DNA of 64,000 bases from Paragonimus westermani (Eukaryota > Platyhelminthes > Trematoda > Plagiorchiida > Troglotrematidae): contig QNGE01000895.1 of NCBI GenBank assembly GCA_008508345.1, positions 124,001-188,000 on the forward strand, written 5' to 3'. Under the pieces are notes generated by a model that saw only the letters and a list, made by a program, of their open reading frames with translations, made no database searches and was not told where the DNA came from. The position numbers were made by a program, and so were the translations under genes. Shown piece after piece: positions 25,149-38,521 of this stretch (the first letter of the stretch is position 1; the number at the start of each line of letters is the position of its first letter).

Positions 25149-25780
25149 TTAACACTCGCTAATTCCAGTAAATAAGTATAAACGAATCATGAAAACAACC
25201 GCTTTAAGAATATTGGCCTCTGAATGCTGCATTAAGTCTATTTGCCGAAACAGTTGCGAAAATCCCTTCAGTGCAGTTGGGCGTGTAATTGTTCCGATAG
25301 CTCGCAATGCTCCGGATCTTCCGCTTGCCCTAAGGGCATCGTTGATATCCTGATGGATTTTTTCTCTGCAGATAGAGTGAACAGTTGGGGGCAGACCACG
25401 TTTTGAAACTGAACTCTTCCAACTAAAACTTTGCCCAAGCAAACAATCGTTATTCACAAGTTAACGTTTCTCATATCTCCCGTACTTATGTGCAACTCTG
25501 CTAAATTTGCAGCGACAGCAGCTAATCCTTCGATAACTTGTTGTGGCGGGATGTTTATTGTCATCCAACTGGTTGAATAGATCCCCGGCGTGAATAACTC
25601 ATCCCTCCAAAAGTCTACCAGGTGTATGCACAACAGGCCAGATTCCCGAACAATCCCTTCTCTGGTAGGCCAAGCGGCTGGCTAAAATCTTCCCCAAGTG
25701 AATCTGAGAGCTCTTTTGTTGCTAGCGGTCACAGCAGCCCCGCACAACCTCACTTTGCTTTTCTATCAGTTCCGATTGAT
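25149..25780 (-). pseudogene. Protein-coding remnant on the minus strand with an apparent frameshift and stop
   Basis: Three consecutive stretches on the minus strand look like one protein. The first (about 25780-25690) ends in KRALRFTWGRF and a TAG. The second (about 25687-25470) includes LVDFWRDELFTPGIYSTSW and IPPQQVIEGLAAVAANLAEL. The third (about 25457-25149, shifted by one base) includes IHQDINDALRASGR, TITRPTALKGF and DLMQHSEANILKAVVFMIRL, ending in TAA. Composition is helical and soluble, with no signal peptide. An acceptor-like TCTATCTGCAG lies inside the third stretch (about 25376), so an alternative is two or three true exons with short introns rather than a broken gene; the phases of the donors I could find do not fit that well. 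I do not recognise the family. Confidence 0.45.
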
Positions 25781-26551
25781 TAGGAAATCATTGGGCCATT
25801 TGATGGGGAACGCTCAGGGACCCGGCCTTTTTATCTTCATTAATTGTTTCCATTGGTAAAACAAAAGTCCTTCAGTAGTTTATCGTATCGGATTCGAGAT
25901 AACCAAATATTTTTCGCACTTCCAATCTTGATGATTATAATACTGGATGCTGAATGTTTCATTAGCTGTTGTTGTTGTTGTCTGTTGCCAGGTTCATCGG
26001 AAATCTCAGGAGTAGTAAATGCAAAACTGTCTCTGAGACGACCGGCTACCGTATGCTGAAACGTAGCCGGCATCTTTCCGTTCTGCAACACCGTTACATT
26101 CAGCTCTCGTCAACGTCCAGAAGGTCTGTAACGAACTTTAAAGCAAACGTGAGTGAACATCTGCGTTCTGACCAACCTGGCACAATTCGTATTTCTTGAC
26201 GAACTTGTTACTGTATGTTCATCTACTCAAGTAGCTGAGGATGATCGCCCAATGAGCAAGTTCATTACGTTATCCTGCTCGCATCAAGGTGGGATCGAGC
26301 AATTGTAACAACCAGGTGGAGTGCGACACACCAGTGAGGCAGACAATTGCTGTTTTCATTAACTGTGCCAGTGCTCTCGGGCCCAAGGGCACTCGTAAGG
26401 TCCAAATTGAATTCCTCCAACAGAGACATCCATTCACGCGTTGATGTCGTTCGGATGGTGGCGGTCAAGTGATCATGGAACTGGCTCTTTGTATGTTTGT
26501 TGCAACACACAGCTGGTCCAAAACACATACAGGGCTTTTAGGCTTACCAGG

Positions 26552-26880
26552 AACCCTTCGCAAGTGCATGGACGAAATTTGATGACTGGCAGAGTGTGGT
26601 TCATCATCTACGGGGTACATTTTGTGAAGCAAACTGTTCTTCCAGGCGAACCGCGTCATATCACCAATCTTGTGGAAGGTGTACCGAGCGCCTGCTTCCC
26701 GGAGTTCACATTGGGTAGTAAATTCTGTTGAACTCAGAATTGTGACAGTAATGCGATGCGGTATTCTGGTAGTTCGGTGATGCACTAAACCAACATCGTA
26801 CGCGAATCTCATGTCCTGACAGAAATCGTCCTGCATTCGTAGGCGCGCCCCCGTGTGGCCTGACAGATCTCACTTGGAGC
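26552..26880 (-). pseudogene. Cysteine-containing coding-like segment on the minus strand, frame-broken
   Basis: On the minus strand, SVRPHGGAPTNAGRFLSG, then GHEIRVRCWFSASPNYQ, then YCHNSEFNRIYYPM runs into a TGA near 26720. One base over, CELREAGARYTFHKIGD continues to LRRVP, ending at a donor consensus (CCTG/GTAAGC, about 26552). The spacing of Cys, Trp and Asn suggests an extracellular domain. Either a one-base indel broke the gene or the two halves are unrelated. No family recognised. Confidence 0.33.
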
Positions 26881-29800
26881 ATTTGACACAGTAACTTGAC
26901 TTGCGGAACAAATTGTTTGTTTTGGGAAAACTTGACGAACAAGAATTACACCAGAATTCGGTTAACACTTCAATGAAGGGCTCTATTTGAGACATTCCCG
27001 TCCCAGTCCTATTATCATTACGAGCAGTAAATGAATTTTGTTTACCCGTGGCAATCAAGTAATTCTTTTCGCATACGTTTGCTGTTTGACTGGGCGATCA
27101 GTTGGTCCACACAGAATCTGTCCACTCTGGACTCTGATACACTAAACGTTTCAAAGGAGGAGGTACCAATGTCAACGCAGCCTGTTGAACTAACAAACTA
27201 TCAATCATCTCTAACTTTCTGGTTATTTTAACAGACTGAAAAAAAGTTAGCGATAAATCTGCAATTTATTGAAAATATACCCGTGCAACAAGCGAAGTGA
27301 ATTTGATGAACGCGGCGCTACAAATGCACCTCAATTGACGGAGGTCCTGCTGACCTGTTCGGTTTTGCATCAAGCGTTTACCATGCAAATAACTTACAAG
27401 TTGAATGGAGGTTCACACATAAGTTATCAATGATCACGTCGATGTGTACTGGCCAATTGTATTATTCTACTTTTGGGTAGGGGCATAAGAAAATCGTGGA
27501 ATAATATCATTTCGCACGCTTTTCTGTTCTACTGACCAGCAGCACCAAACAATCCACGAAACCATCTGTTAGTATGAAGTGTTCACGAAAATCGGAAACT
27601 CAGATTGTAAGTACTGCGACAAGACGGGAAAAATGTGTTTTTTCGTGTTTATTTGGGCCAAGATAAAGGTTATATGACTGATGAACGTGTAAGGTCCAGC
27701 AAATTTGTCCGTAACGTATTCTTGAATCAGTCGGACGGGTCAGCCGTCCATCAATTCTGTACCAATTTGTTGAACCGCAAGTGAGGGATGAAGTTGCATT
27801 AGCATCATTGCTTATATCGAATGCTACAAAATGTACTCTGCTATCAGCCATAGAATTTAACTTCGATCTAGTTCATCTGGCGTATCCGATTTGTTGGATC
27901 CAATAACAGTTTAATGTCTGGTCTAGTCATAATGATGAGTGACAGAGATATCAATTTTGGAGTGGTTAGAAAAAGCAGTAAAACAGCGCACGACGTTCGT
28001 TTAACTGTTGGATTCCTTATTCAGCAATGCTGTTTGGTGAGCATAGTATCTCCGTAGATCACCTGTATATGGTTCCACTTGTCAAGACTTGCTTTCACCA
28101 TGATATCCAATGAATTCAGTTTGCAATTTGAACGAAGATAGGTTTTTTGACTTCGGCCTCAGTTTGTGATGCAAACCTACCTTAAAGAAATGAGGTTTTG
28201 GCGGTCCGTCGCTAATAGTCTTGTCTGGGAGCGTGCAACACATCAGTACTGAATATAGTATATGGAACACGAGTGAATGAAAGTTCAGACAAACACTATA
28301 CCAGGAAAAGCCAACTGACGTTTTGTTTCGTGTCACCTTTTTTTGTATACAAATGAATAGTGTGAAGGTCTGATTGGTACAGTTGAGTTTTGAGTACCAT
28401 GACCATATTTTAAATGACAAGAGGGAGAACGCCATATTCTCAGTCCACCATTTTCAAGAGGTCTAGCACAAAAATACTCTGTTCGACGGACGCATTCAAG
28501 TTTTTGACAAGCACAGTCTATAAAACGAAATGTTTTGTCATGTTTGAAATTACCTGCTCAATCAACCAATCAATATTTTATTAAAAGTAAACGGGATATT
28601 GATATTTTCATTTGTTTTTATGGTCGAGTTAATCAATACGATGAGGCTTGTCAGGATGTAACACGCGAAGCTTCTCAAAATGATCAGTACACTAACACGG
28701 TCTAAGGCAGGATGGAATTCGAATTAAACGTTGAGTACTTGTAATTGTATAAATGACAACTGTTGTTTTCATTTATTCGGCCGTCGTAATCCATTATTCG
28801 TCTGCTCGAGACATTCAGCAAGTTGGGTGTTGCACGCTTGTGGCCAAGAGCTGCACATACATTGTTGTAAATCCAGACCATTTTTTAGATTCACATGTCT
28901 GGTAAAACCAAATTTTGTTCTGTGAAAGGCTGGTTCAATTCTAGTACAGGTCCACACAACGACGTAATGAATAAAACATGAATGTGTCCTTGTAAGACAA
29001 TTGGTACCATTAACTAAAGTGAAGCAACATTTGCTCCCATCATAAACGGATTAAAACCACGTGTGCTATTCATCAGTACTACTGAAACGAAAAATACAGA
29101 TGCAACAACATCTTTCATAGTAAAAATGTCGGATCGCTTTTGTTGTTCACTAGTGAAAGTAAATAAATTATCAACATTTTACGGAATCCCGCTGTTATTG
29201 AAATGAAAGTGAGACTCTAAAAATATTCACTTGTTAAAACTGGGTTTGATTCTCAGACCACAAGCTGTTTGGATAGTAATAAATCAAATTTCTAAGGTGA
29301 TAATTCTGGATGACATCCTCGGTAATTGCACCATGTGCTTACAACTTTAGAAAACACATTATCCTTGTATCACGGTAAATTAAAACTATGCCTACTACTG
29401 GAAAAATAAAAGTCACTGTACTCAACCTAATAACGGTGCTTCTTCTGTTTGCCCGCACAGTAGGGACCCAAAATGACTATCGACATATTACCTCCGACAA
29501 TAGTATGTACAGTGGCTTCAGAATGTACCTATATGTCCGGATAAATTCTGTGAACCGGCATGAGTGAAATACTACGTTAACCTACTTAGTTCGCACCTCG
29601 CTTTCCGACTTGAAAACGTGGGACTTGAAGGTAAGCGGAATAATAAATCTTAATGTCGAAGAAAGTCCCGTTATTGAAAAAAACATTTTGTGTTCAAAGG
29701 TGTCATCTCTACAATTTTACTCGGAAAGGTTCGTTTTTGAACATATACTTTTGCTCTAAAATATGCAATAAACGCCTCTGGAACAAAGCCGTAGGAAGAT

Positions 29801-30242
29801 GTCAATGCATTGATTACTCTGATTCACACAAGATCTGCATCAAAAAGCTTGGGCAGCGGCTCTTCAGTACGGCCATGTGGCTGACAAAAAACCCCTAGAA
29901 GTGAAGGAAACGGCTGTGCATGGTCCGCGCAGCCTCGGAGAGACAGTTTAAAGCGAAATTCATGCATGCATGTGCTGTTCATCACACTGTCAACACAGTT
30001 CAGAGTCCTGTTCTACCATCAAATTTTCTGGTTGATTTTTCAAAAATTCTTACCGGTCATCTGGTGAATATAAAAAATCGTTGAATTTGTTTCACCACCA
30101 ACAGCCTAAAACTACCAGCCAGTGGTGAAACACTGCCGAGCCAACAAAGTCGACGAAACTTTGGTTTGTAGGAGACTCTGTTGCAATCTTTCTCGTTGTC
30201 AAGAAACTTACTAACTGGGTGGTGTAAAGGGATTGAAATTAG
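26881..30242. other. Intergenic, nothing firm
   Basis: Minus-strand frames at 27600-27851 and 28082-28435 contain a few protein-like runs; the second holds GPPKPHFFK just before a donor-like GTAGGT near 28180. Neither has a matched partner. The remainder is featureless. Confidence 0.3.
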
Positions 30243-30558
30243 ACATGTGACTAGAGTCCGTAAATCGTGTTTATTGAGTCAGATTCCAACAAATAACGCA
30301 TCTTGATCATGCGCCTGGGGAGCTAAGTGTATAGGCCGGTCTGAAAAACCAAGGATTTCGATGGTCAGAAGGCAAGCAAAACTGTCATGATTATGAATTA
30401 TATGGAGCATCAGTTAACGATGCAGATACCGGAATGCAGGAGTTGATTTGCATCGTTCAGTTGATGATTGATGTTGTAGGTGGCTAGTCTCATTGACTGA
30501 ATCACGTATACCGCATCGCCTGAATTTATCTGGCGCGCTCGCAACGTCGGGGATAAAG
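30243..30558 (+). repeat. Dispersed ~320-bp repeat, copy 1
   Basis: Direct repeat of 43803-44123. The two copies align almost end to end, with scattered substitutions and one gap of about ten bases near the 3' end. Long shared words include GATTATGAATTATATGGAGC and TGATGATTGATGTTGTAGGT. No coding potential and no tRNA-like head were seen, so the class (SINE, MITE, retroelement tail) is unknown. Confidence 0.85.
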
Positions 30559-33500
30559 ACGTGGACTACGCGCGGAACGGGGATGTTACATTACACAGGA
30601 GGTAACGGCGTTTGCCTAATGGTCAAGTATTGCAAGACGTGGAAGGTACGTTTTGTTCTTCGTATAACTTACCCACCTTCAAGGCCGTGTCCATCATTGG
30701 CCATTCGGGTTTTACGCTGTCTCCTTCTCTTCGTTCACTACTAGTTCAACATGATTTCATCAGGTGCATATATATGTGATTCCATATAATACCGTTCTGC
30801 TCCCAAGGGTATTTCGGTTAGCTGATCAAGAAGGCATAAAAATGTGCGTAGCATTGAAAGTGGGCAAATGAATAAATATTTGCGAGTCAGTGCTAATTAA
30901 TCAAGCTCTATACACGTTGGCGTTGACTGCCTAGAAGGTGCGCGGACTAAGTCCGCGATCTTACAGTCTGTCGAACCTTCATTATGCCTCTGTGTCTGGG
31001 ACAGACAAACGTTTTCCATGACGAGACATTTGCTGCCATTCCAAGTAATTCCATGTCAATCATTGCTCGCAGTGCTCAGCGTTCTACTACTTTCTTCATT
31101 GTGCCTAATACATCCTCCTTGGTCCCGTCACACTGATGAATTAATGAAGATCGCGCTCGCAAAAGCTGGTGATGGGTATACATGCATTTACACTTAGTAA
31201 CAAATGTCTCATTGTACGAATGTAGAACAAGTGGAAAGCTGTTTCTTCAACCCGGTAGGTTGCATGTTGTTGCCAGATGTATTTCATAAGTTTGAATACA
31301 TAATGTTCTCTCATTTCGTTGTTCGGCATGGTGTTCGCGTACTAACCTGGATGATGACGCCTTCTCATGGTTACGAAACAATGGTCGAACCGCCTTCCTA
31401 CATCGGTGAGCCAAAGGTATATATTAGAGTGAGCTTTCATGTATAGTTGATTAATTAACGCTTCAACTTATATCCAGTGGTCTAACGGTGTACTGTGTTT
31501 ACCCGTAAACATTCTGGTCACCAAAGAAATGTAGCATACTCAGCCGAGCATTCTCTGTCATAGGATCTACCGGTACACTTATGGTTGCACTAATGTTCGC
31601 ATGGGTAGAAAATACGGTTCTGCTAAATGATGGAGGTTCTGTGTGAATGTTAGGCTTCAGTCGGATCAGTGTGTTACAGGAGTGAGCGATAAGTGTGTTT
31701 CGAAGTGGACCTCCACGCGCAATCGAATCTTCCTCGAGGTGACTGTTGAATCTTAACCAACCGATTCCAGTAACTCCTGAATTTCTTCCTTCGTCAACCT
31801 GCACAACCCCTGATCGCCTGTTAGATTTTGAGTACAGCTTACTGTCAACCTTTAGCCATCAAGATGAGTCGTGATTATACTTACCCGCGACCCACACTTT
31901 GCACTTTGCTGGAACCCATATTTATGTTATCGTAGTGGGTTAGTCGCTTATCAGCCCCCACCTCATGCCTAGTAATATTGTGTTCAATGAACAAATCAGT
32001 GTCCTAATTGAGAAAGTTTTTTATTAGTTGAGTCAGTCGTGAGCGTATCTGAGAACAGTACTGTCTGGTTGTTCGTCTGACTGAGATCTTTACGTGGGAC
32101 TTACGTAAGGTTGCGCAAGTGATAGGCTGAATAATCTCGCTGTTAGTAGTTCATAACTTTGCCCATTTTTATGTAGGTACGTCCAGAATTTACCTAAATT
32201 ATTCCGGATTTTTGATTAGGGATCTGACACAAGAAAGTTCTGCAGGGCTCCGATAAACGTTCGGACTGGGGATATGCTCGCAAATATCCGAATGTGTGGA
32301 ATTCCTTCTTCGCTGAGCAAAGTTGACTTAAACTACAAAACGAGGTCTCAGATATCGGATTTCTTATTTGCGTAAAGCCAAAACTCTTTCGTAAGATGAT
32401 TAATCGAACAATAACCTTTGATTTTCGTTAGTTGAATGCATAGAAGAATGAGTAAGTGCTGTCGAAGTATTTTAGTTTGTATAGCTAGCAATCATGACCG
32501 GGTTTTAGCAACGTGCATGATATGTTTGAAGATTTGAATTTATTCTCTCTTCACCGGACGAACAAACGAGATAGGCAGCAAAAAGTGGCTGATATTTTCC
32601 GGCTGGTAATTGACAGCTGAGTGGGCGCACACCAATCAACCTGCGAGGGAAATGAGCAGATTTCAGTCGGACCACATATATTACGTTCAGGTGAGCAAAC
32701 CAAGAGCAGGGCGCACGTGAACACAGCAAGAAGTGTTGGGAACTAATAAGAACATCACGGCGGTTAGGTGAATTGTTAAAAATCAGTACGTTCTGCTTCT
32801 GTACAAAGGAAAGCCAACGTAGTCATAAGTTCACTGTCCTCTGCCACTAAACACACAAAGTGGGTTTCACAAGATGTATTTCTGGCGTCTGGGAAGAACC
32901 TGATTCCAAATGGTTGGCAGCCTGAACACCAACAGATGATTTTGAGGGATTAATTGTTTAGGCAGATTGGAATAGTTTTCTGTGGCAATCACATTACAGT
33001 TTTTATGTTCAGAATCCACTTCGGGATAGGCTTCATGATTGGTGCCTGTAGTGCCTTTACTGCTTTAGACTATTTTTCCACAAATTTCATGCCATTTCCT
33101 CTCTCTTGAATGCCAATACCTTAACCCTCACATGAAACTAATCACTTGTAGTTCAGCTTATCTGAATAATTGAAAGCGTAGCTGCATAGTGATACAATTG
33201 CCTCACTTGTGGTGGTGCCATAATAAACTCCCTTCTACACAATGATAGATTCAGTGAACAGTTCTGGAGAAGAATCAACTTTATAACAACGAGTATAACA
33301 CAGAGAGAACATCAGGGTGGCAACACAGACTAATTTTGTACATTCTTTTGGTTCGCAATCCTATAACACATAAAATTAACCAACTGGGCGGTTGACCGAA
33401 ATCAAATTAATATTTCCCCATGGTTTATAAATATACCTCCACCCAGGTTAGAAAAAACAGGACAAACGTAATGTTAACGTGGAGTCCTTTTGAGCATACA

Positions 33501-34875
33501 ACAGAGGCTAGTGGCATGTAATTAACAAGACCCAACAAACCTAAGAAGTTTCGTTTGGTTATTTGTTTTGATCACACGGAACGATGGAACATCTGCGTCT
33601 GTGTGGTCGGTGTCAGGTAAGTGTCTAGGGATTGAGGCGGCAGAGTTTCGGTTGCCTGGTGTACGGCTACTGCCCCGTTAACTGACTGATTGGCATAGCC
33701 ACATTGGTTGGTACTTTTGGGACCGTTAGTCCAGTCGTATGTCTCTCTCCACAAAGTACGTCTTACCGCACCTGCGCTTGAAAAAATGACTGATCGAGAG
33801 ATCGGATCTTTCAGTTGGTGACAGAGACATGCTTCTGCCTTAGGGAGCCATGCGCAACGGTTCCTTTGTTTTTAATCAGCTCTTTGTTTACCTATCGTTA
33901 GATGTTACCCGTTTATGACTGAAAACCGTACGAAATTAATTCACCCCATGCACTACGTGTTTTGTCTGTGCTATTCCAATTGGCAAATCGGACAAATTGT
34001 CTCAGAATGACTAACAGATGTCGAACTGAGTAGTGAGCACACACAAAATCTCTCGCAAAGCCTTGCACGCCGAACTCATGGAAATTTTACCACACCTTTT
34101 TACTGACGAGGCAGTGAACCATTTTACTTGTGTAAATGCAAGTTTAGGTTGCCTCTGAGTTACCTACTCTTTTCCACAATATCGGCTAAGCAAAAACCAA
34201 CGTACGTTAAACTTTCGTGAGACAATACGTTGGTACTCTGTAAGTGTCAGTCTACTTATACTGATAAAAAATTCCCTCACACTACACTAGTGTAACAGTC
34301 ATGAGTGAAATGATCTTACAAACCCCTTCTCAAATGGTCAAGGTGGATTGAACGCTGGGGAATCAGAAAGTAAGTTGAAGTGAAGGGTGCATAAATTCTA
34401 AGTTTTATTATATTGGGCAAACGAAATAGAACCTATTTTGATTTACGTAGTTCCTGAGAGGCATGTGTGGATTTTTTCATGCTAAACACCATTTGCTTCA
34501 CAATAATGAACGTTGAGAAGCAGGAAAACGGTTTGTGAGTATCGTAAAAATGGTTGTACACGACAAGAATAATTCTGTACCAGTTACACTGATATAGATA
34601 TATATAAGTGAATGTAGTTTGCGTGAGCAGCACTCGTGTTCGGCTCTACATATGATACTCAACGATAATGAATGACGAAAAAGCAAGCCAATTTCAACAT
34701 TCTTTTATTTTGTCGTTTTCCAGGTCCACAGAGTGAGTAAACGTGTGCACATCTAAATGTCTTTGGTACGCGCTAGATTTTCATCAATTAACTTTCAAAC
34801 CGCTAATCTGTAAATACATTTTGAAGAAACGAGTTCACTGTGAAAGTTCAGTGTTGAAAATCGTCTTCTGTATAG
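30559..34875. other. Mostly non-coding; one exon-like segment
   Basis: The only candidate is the segment at 31259-31416, listed separately. Open frames on - at 31499-31804, 32505-32729 and 33572-33754 lack motifs and splice support. Confidence 0.35.
31259..31416 (+). CDS. Possible exon, product not recognised
   Basis: Between an acceptor (CCGGTAG) and a donor (CCAAAG/GTATAT) lie 52 open codons including HFVVRHGVRVLTWMMTPSHG and EPPSYIGEPK. The order of a hydrophobic strand, a TPSHG turn and a closing YIG..VYI strand is loosely like an FG-GAP blade of an integrin-alpha propeller, but the diagnostic glycines and the calcium-loop acids are missing. It could be the 5'-most visible exon of the 34.9-53 kb gene. 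Low confidence. Confidence 0.25.
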
Positions 34876-35092
34876 CTTGAAGCATATTGACGGTCATTTG
34901 AGAAAACGGTTGTTAAAACACTCGGAGGCAAAAGTTACCATGGTTCTGGTTTCGGATGTTGTGCGATACATCATGCTGAATTATGGTGTGTTGCACTCGT
35001 CAGATATGACCCAGCTAAAACAGCAAAAAATGGGCCTTATTTTTGAAATTTACACTGAAACCATTATAAATCATGTCGGTGTATTTTTGAAG
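34876..35092 (+). CDS. Candidate exon, 72 codons
   Basis: Acceptor TCTGTATAG precedes the segment and donor GAAG/GTGATG follows it. One base then 72 codons are open, including KHIDGHLRKRLLKHSEAKV, SDVVRYIMLNYGVLHSSD and TETIINHVGVFLK. It ends in phase 0, matching the start of the next candidate at 35197 across a 104-bp intron. No motif recognised. Confidence 0.4.
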
Positions 35093-35196
35093 GTGATGTT
35101 TTACGCGCCAGTGAATGTAAACCACATACTAGCTGATTAACCAACGTGAATTTATTTTCGTCAGTAGAAATATGAAACCACTGGGATGGGAATCAG

Positions 35197-35430
35197 GAGT
35201 GTGTGGCGCAGAGGGAAAACGTTTACGTGACTATCTACAGAACGAGACCGTTTACTCAGTATTTGCTGTCCGAACGTCTGGAATGGAAAACCACCATCTC
35301 GTGTGAAAACAGAGTAAACGAGTACAAATTTGCTGCAAACAAAATGTACGTGGTGGGCGGGCATGGCTGTCCATCAACGGTTGCTCATCTCACTGTTTAC
35401 ACACAGTGTATTGAGAAATATCTTGTGTAG
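35197..35430 (+). CDS. Candidate exon with paired cysteines
   Basis: Begins at acceptor GGGAATCAG in phase 0 and stays open to TAG at 35428-35430. It includes VAQRENVYVTIYRTRPF, RLEWKTTISCENRVNEY and GGHGCPSTVAHLTVYTQCIE. The stop may lie in an intron: in-frame donors are possible at CAGA/GTAAAC (about 35313) or TGTAC/GTGGTG (about 35349). Strand-rich with Cys, fitting an extracellular beta domain. Confidence 0.4.
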   Translation, partial: ECVAQRENVYVTIYRTRPFTQYLLSERLEWKTTISCENRVNEYKFAANKMYVVGGHGCPSTVAHLTVYTQCIEKYLV

Positions 35431-37489
35431 ACGTTCCCTGTTTTTTAAACTTTAGTAAGCCAAGTCGGCAATAAGGGTCAATGATTCACGTGCAGTTTGG
35501 GGTGAAAACATAGTATTGTAGAAACATTTGACCCATTGTAACTGGGCATCCATGCTTGAAATACCAGCAGCTATACTGTTTATGTAACAGAGTGTAGTTT
35601 ACGTTCGCGTGCTACTCGAATCGGTGGCTTACTTCCTCTGACCTGATATTCATTGCAATGTTCAGAGTGACCACGATAAATGCTTATGAATAGAATACGC
35701 GACTGGGTGGTAATGGAACTCGGTCTCATATAAATTGAGAACCATTGAAAATTGGTCGCACCTCTTGTAGTTGCACAGATAGTCGAGTTAACCAAACAAT
35801 TCCATGCAGCTGCGTTGACCACTGATCAATTGAGTTTATGATAAATGCGATCAAAATGTTATATATAAACGTCCGGAGATGTTCGATTGTAAGCATTGGT
35901 CGTATTACCCGATTGAATCGAAAGCAGGTACATTGACTTTTGTGCCGACCACAGTGAATGACTCCGGAATCTGATATAACCACAAGTTGGAATCCAAGAA
36001 ATCACTCAAAGATTCAGCGACATTTTGAATGATGGTGAGTAATGGGGGACTTTGGTATCATAAAAATTGAACACCACTTCGCCCTTCACCATCTTAAAGA
36101 AACGGCTGACCGACTACCAGATTTCGGCTCCATAATGTCAGCCAAAGAAGCTTGACCATTTTAGAAAATCGTATCTAGAAATGTAATCTGAGGTAGTCAA
36201 TAATCGTACTTCCGCTCTTATGCACAACCACAATGATCATGACTTTTTAGACTGATATATAAGGGAAGCTTATGATATATGTGCAAAAAACAGTCATAAG
36301 AAGTAACCTAATGGCTGAAAACCCCATTGGTACTGTCCATTCTCAGATAGCCTTGAATCTAAGTACGCAAAAGGAAATAGAACCTCTGGTAAAAACCGGA
36401 AGCTTCATACTACTGCTCTACTGATAAGTAGACTGCACGCAAACCCATGCAGTGTGAATGACAAGCAGTTTCCACGAAAAATGTGTGATATAAATCCGCA
36501 TATCATACAGCATTCCCAATAGGGTTGTTGCGTTTTTCATTCGCTCATTTGACAGATCGGTTTATCAGACAATCTCTGGAAACTTCCCCACCTGAATTCA
36601 TCTCGTGTAACAGAAATACACGACTGAACCTACTTGTCTCACTTCGTTGGTTGTGACTGAAACTTGATCTTCATGAGACCATTGGCATGGTCTTTCGGGT
36701 TCCTTTCGGTCAGTTGCAGGTGGTCAAGTATCACACCATCTCTCTAGCCATAGCAGTTGAACATTCACTATCTGAAGTTGTGCGTCGGGAAACAATCGGT
36801 TAAAACTGTCAAGTTGTTTCGATTCAAGGCATCCACCGGATCTGTGTTACATCCTCACTCTCCTTCCACTGACTAACTCTGATCGGCCATGAATATATAT
36901 AGATTTCGGTCCGTGTTAGTTGTCTTCAGGTGTACAGGTGATCGTGAGTTTACTCAGCAACGGATTAAATGGCTTTCACAGGTTAAGTATCTTAAAGTCA
37001 AACGCACATTTATCGTTGTTCACAGCGAATTGAAAATTCGTTTGTCAGACCACCCGTCTACCTAGACGAATGATAACCAATAACATCTTTGTCCTAGTTT
37101 CGAAACTAGTTGCATCAACTGACTAGTACATCCTGTCAAAAAATGCTTTCCATGGAATACCCAACTGTATGTCTCAAATCATTCTCAATTTTGTTCCGAT
37201 TGTCAACTTTAAAAAAGAAACGAGTTAGTAAGAGGTTGCACTTGCTTCGTCCAAATCTTTACCGGCCACAGTAACTTACGATAGTATGGCTACTGGGTAA
37301 CGTTTCACACTTCGGCTTGAGAGATGAACAACATTCAAATTGTGTGCGAGCAATCCACGTTGGCTGGTAGTTGTTTGCTTATGTTCTGTCAGTGTTGTCA
37401 TGACAGTCCACATACTGTTGCCATCAATCTGCAAACCAGACCATGTATCACAGACTGCATTCGAAAGTCAACGTTTCTTTGTATACCAG

Positions 37490-37661
37490 GATGAGTAGGA
37501 AATGTTCCAATAATGTTTCTTCCACATACATTGCAATGAAACATGTAATGTTACAAAATAGTTCGGTCAGCGTTCAAAATAGCGAAATTGAGTACACCGA
37601 AATTTTGCTATCTTGGAGTAGCCAAAGCTTTTTGGTCATTTCGTTTTCAAAAATCCTTCTG
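37490..37661 (+). CDS. Candidate exon, 57 codons
   Basis: A clear polypyrimidine acceptor (CTTTGTATACCAG) and consensus donor (TTCTG/GTAAGT) bound one base plus 57 codons, including CSNNVSSTYIAMKHVMLQ and TEILLSWSSQSFLVI. Three Asn-X-Ser/Thr sites suggest a secreted or membrane protein. Phase 0 at the 3' edge. Family unknown. Confidence 0.4.
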
Positions 37662-38521
37662 GTAAGTCCATTTCTCATCACGTAGTCGGACGATAGACTA
37701 CATGAGAATCTAACGAATGGTTTTGATGAACAGACGGCCAAACGAATACAAGATAATAGACTAAAACACAGCAGACATGTCGACAACGATTGACTGAAAC
37801 AGTTGACTAATTTTAATTGTCACACACTGTCGAGTTGATAAATCTCTTCATAATGAGACAGATTGCGCCAGAGTCCCCTGTAAACCCAAGTCTAGCCAAT
37901 ATTGCCAGCTTGTCAATGTTCCACTAATCGCTGGTAGTTTGGGACTATTGATGTTAGAACAAACTCAAAGACATGCTCGTATTAACCAGATGACTGGTCA
38001 CGAGTATGCGTCTGGCTGTGAAAAACCTCGGGATTTGCTGGTTTGGTTGTCTGAATAAGTCTTCCATTAACACCGAATTATGTAACCGATTAAACACATG
38101 CTGTAGCATGCATCGGTGCCAAGAACAATTTGTACTGGCTGGGTAGATGTCATTGCAAAGGCGCGTGTACCGGTAGATCACGTGAGAAGGAATGATCGGT
38201 CGAGTGTGTGCTACATTGATTCGGTTATCAGAATACTTAGGCGCCAACAAAATATGCAGTTGAGCAAATTAGTGTGTATTGGAATGGTGATTTAATACAG
38301 TAGCGCTATAAATGAGAATCTAGACAAGAGCCATGTGTCCTACGTGGATGGTTGAAAGAGTTTGTATTTCTGATGAGTCCATCTTCCTAGGTTATATATG
38401 CATATCTGTCCTACTCTGTGAAACAAGATTCCCGCTTATTCCCGCCTATGGATATTCAATGCGAGTCCAAACCAGTCTGACGATGTACAATAACCGACGC
38501 GTCTGGTTGTGATGTGTCCAG

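Noticed and set aside
25840..26091. Minus-strand frame with a run of five Gln.
   Set aside because: The run comes from a short GTT microsatellite, and the plus strand is equally open over the same bases; low-complexity artefact.
28082..28435. 117-codon minus-strand frame.
   Set aside because: Hydrophobic and unusual in composition, with no motif; only its end before a GTAGGT site looks protein-like, so not called as a gene.
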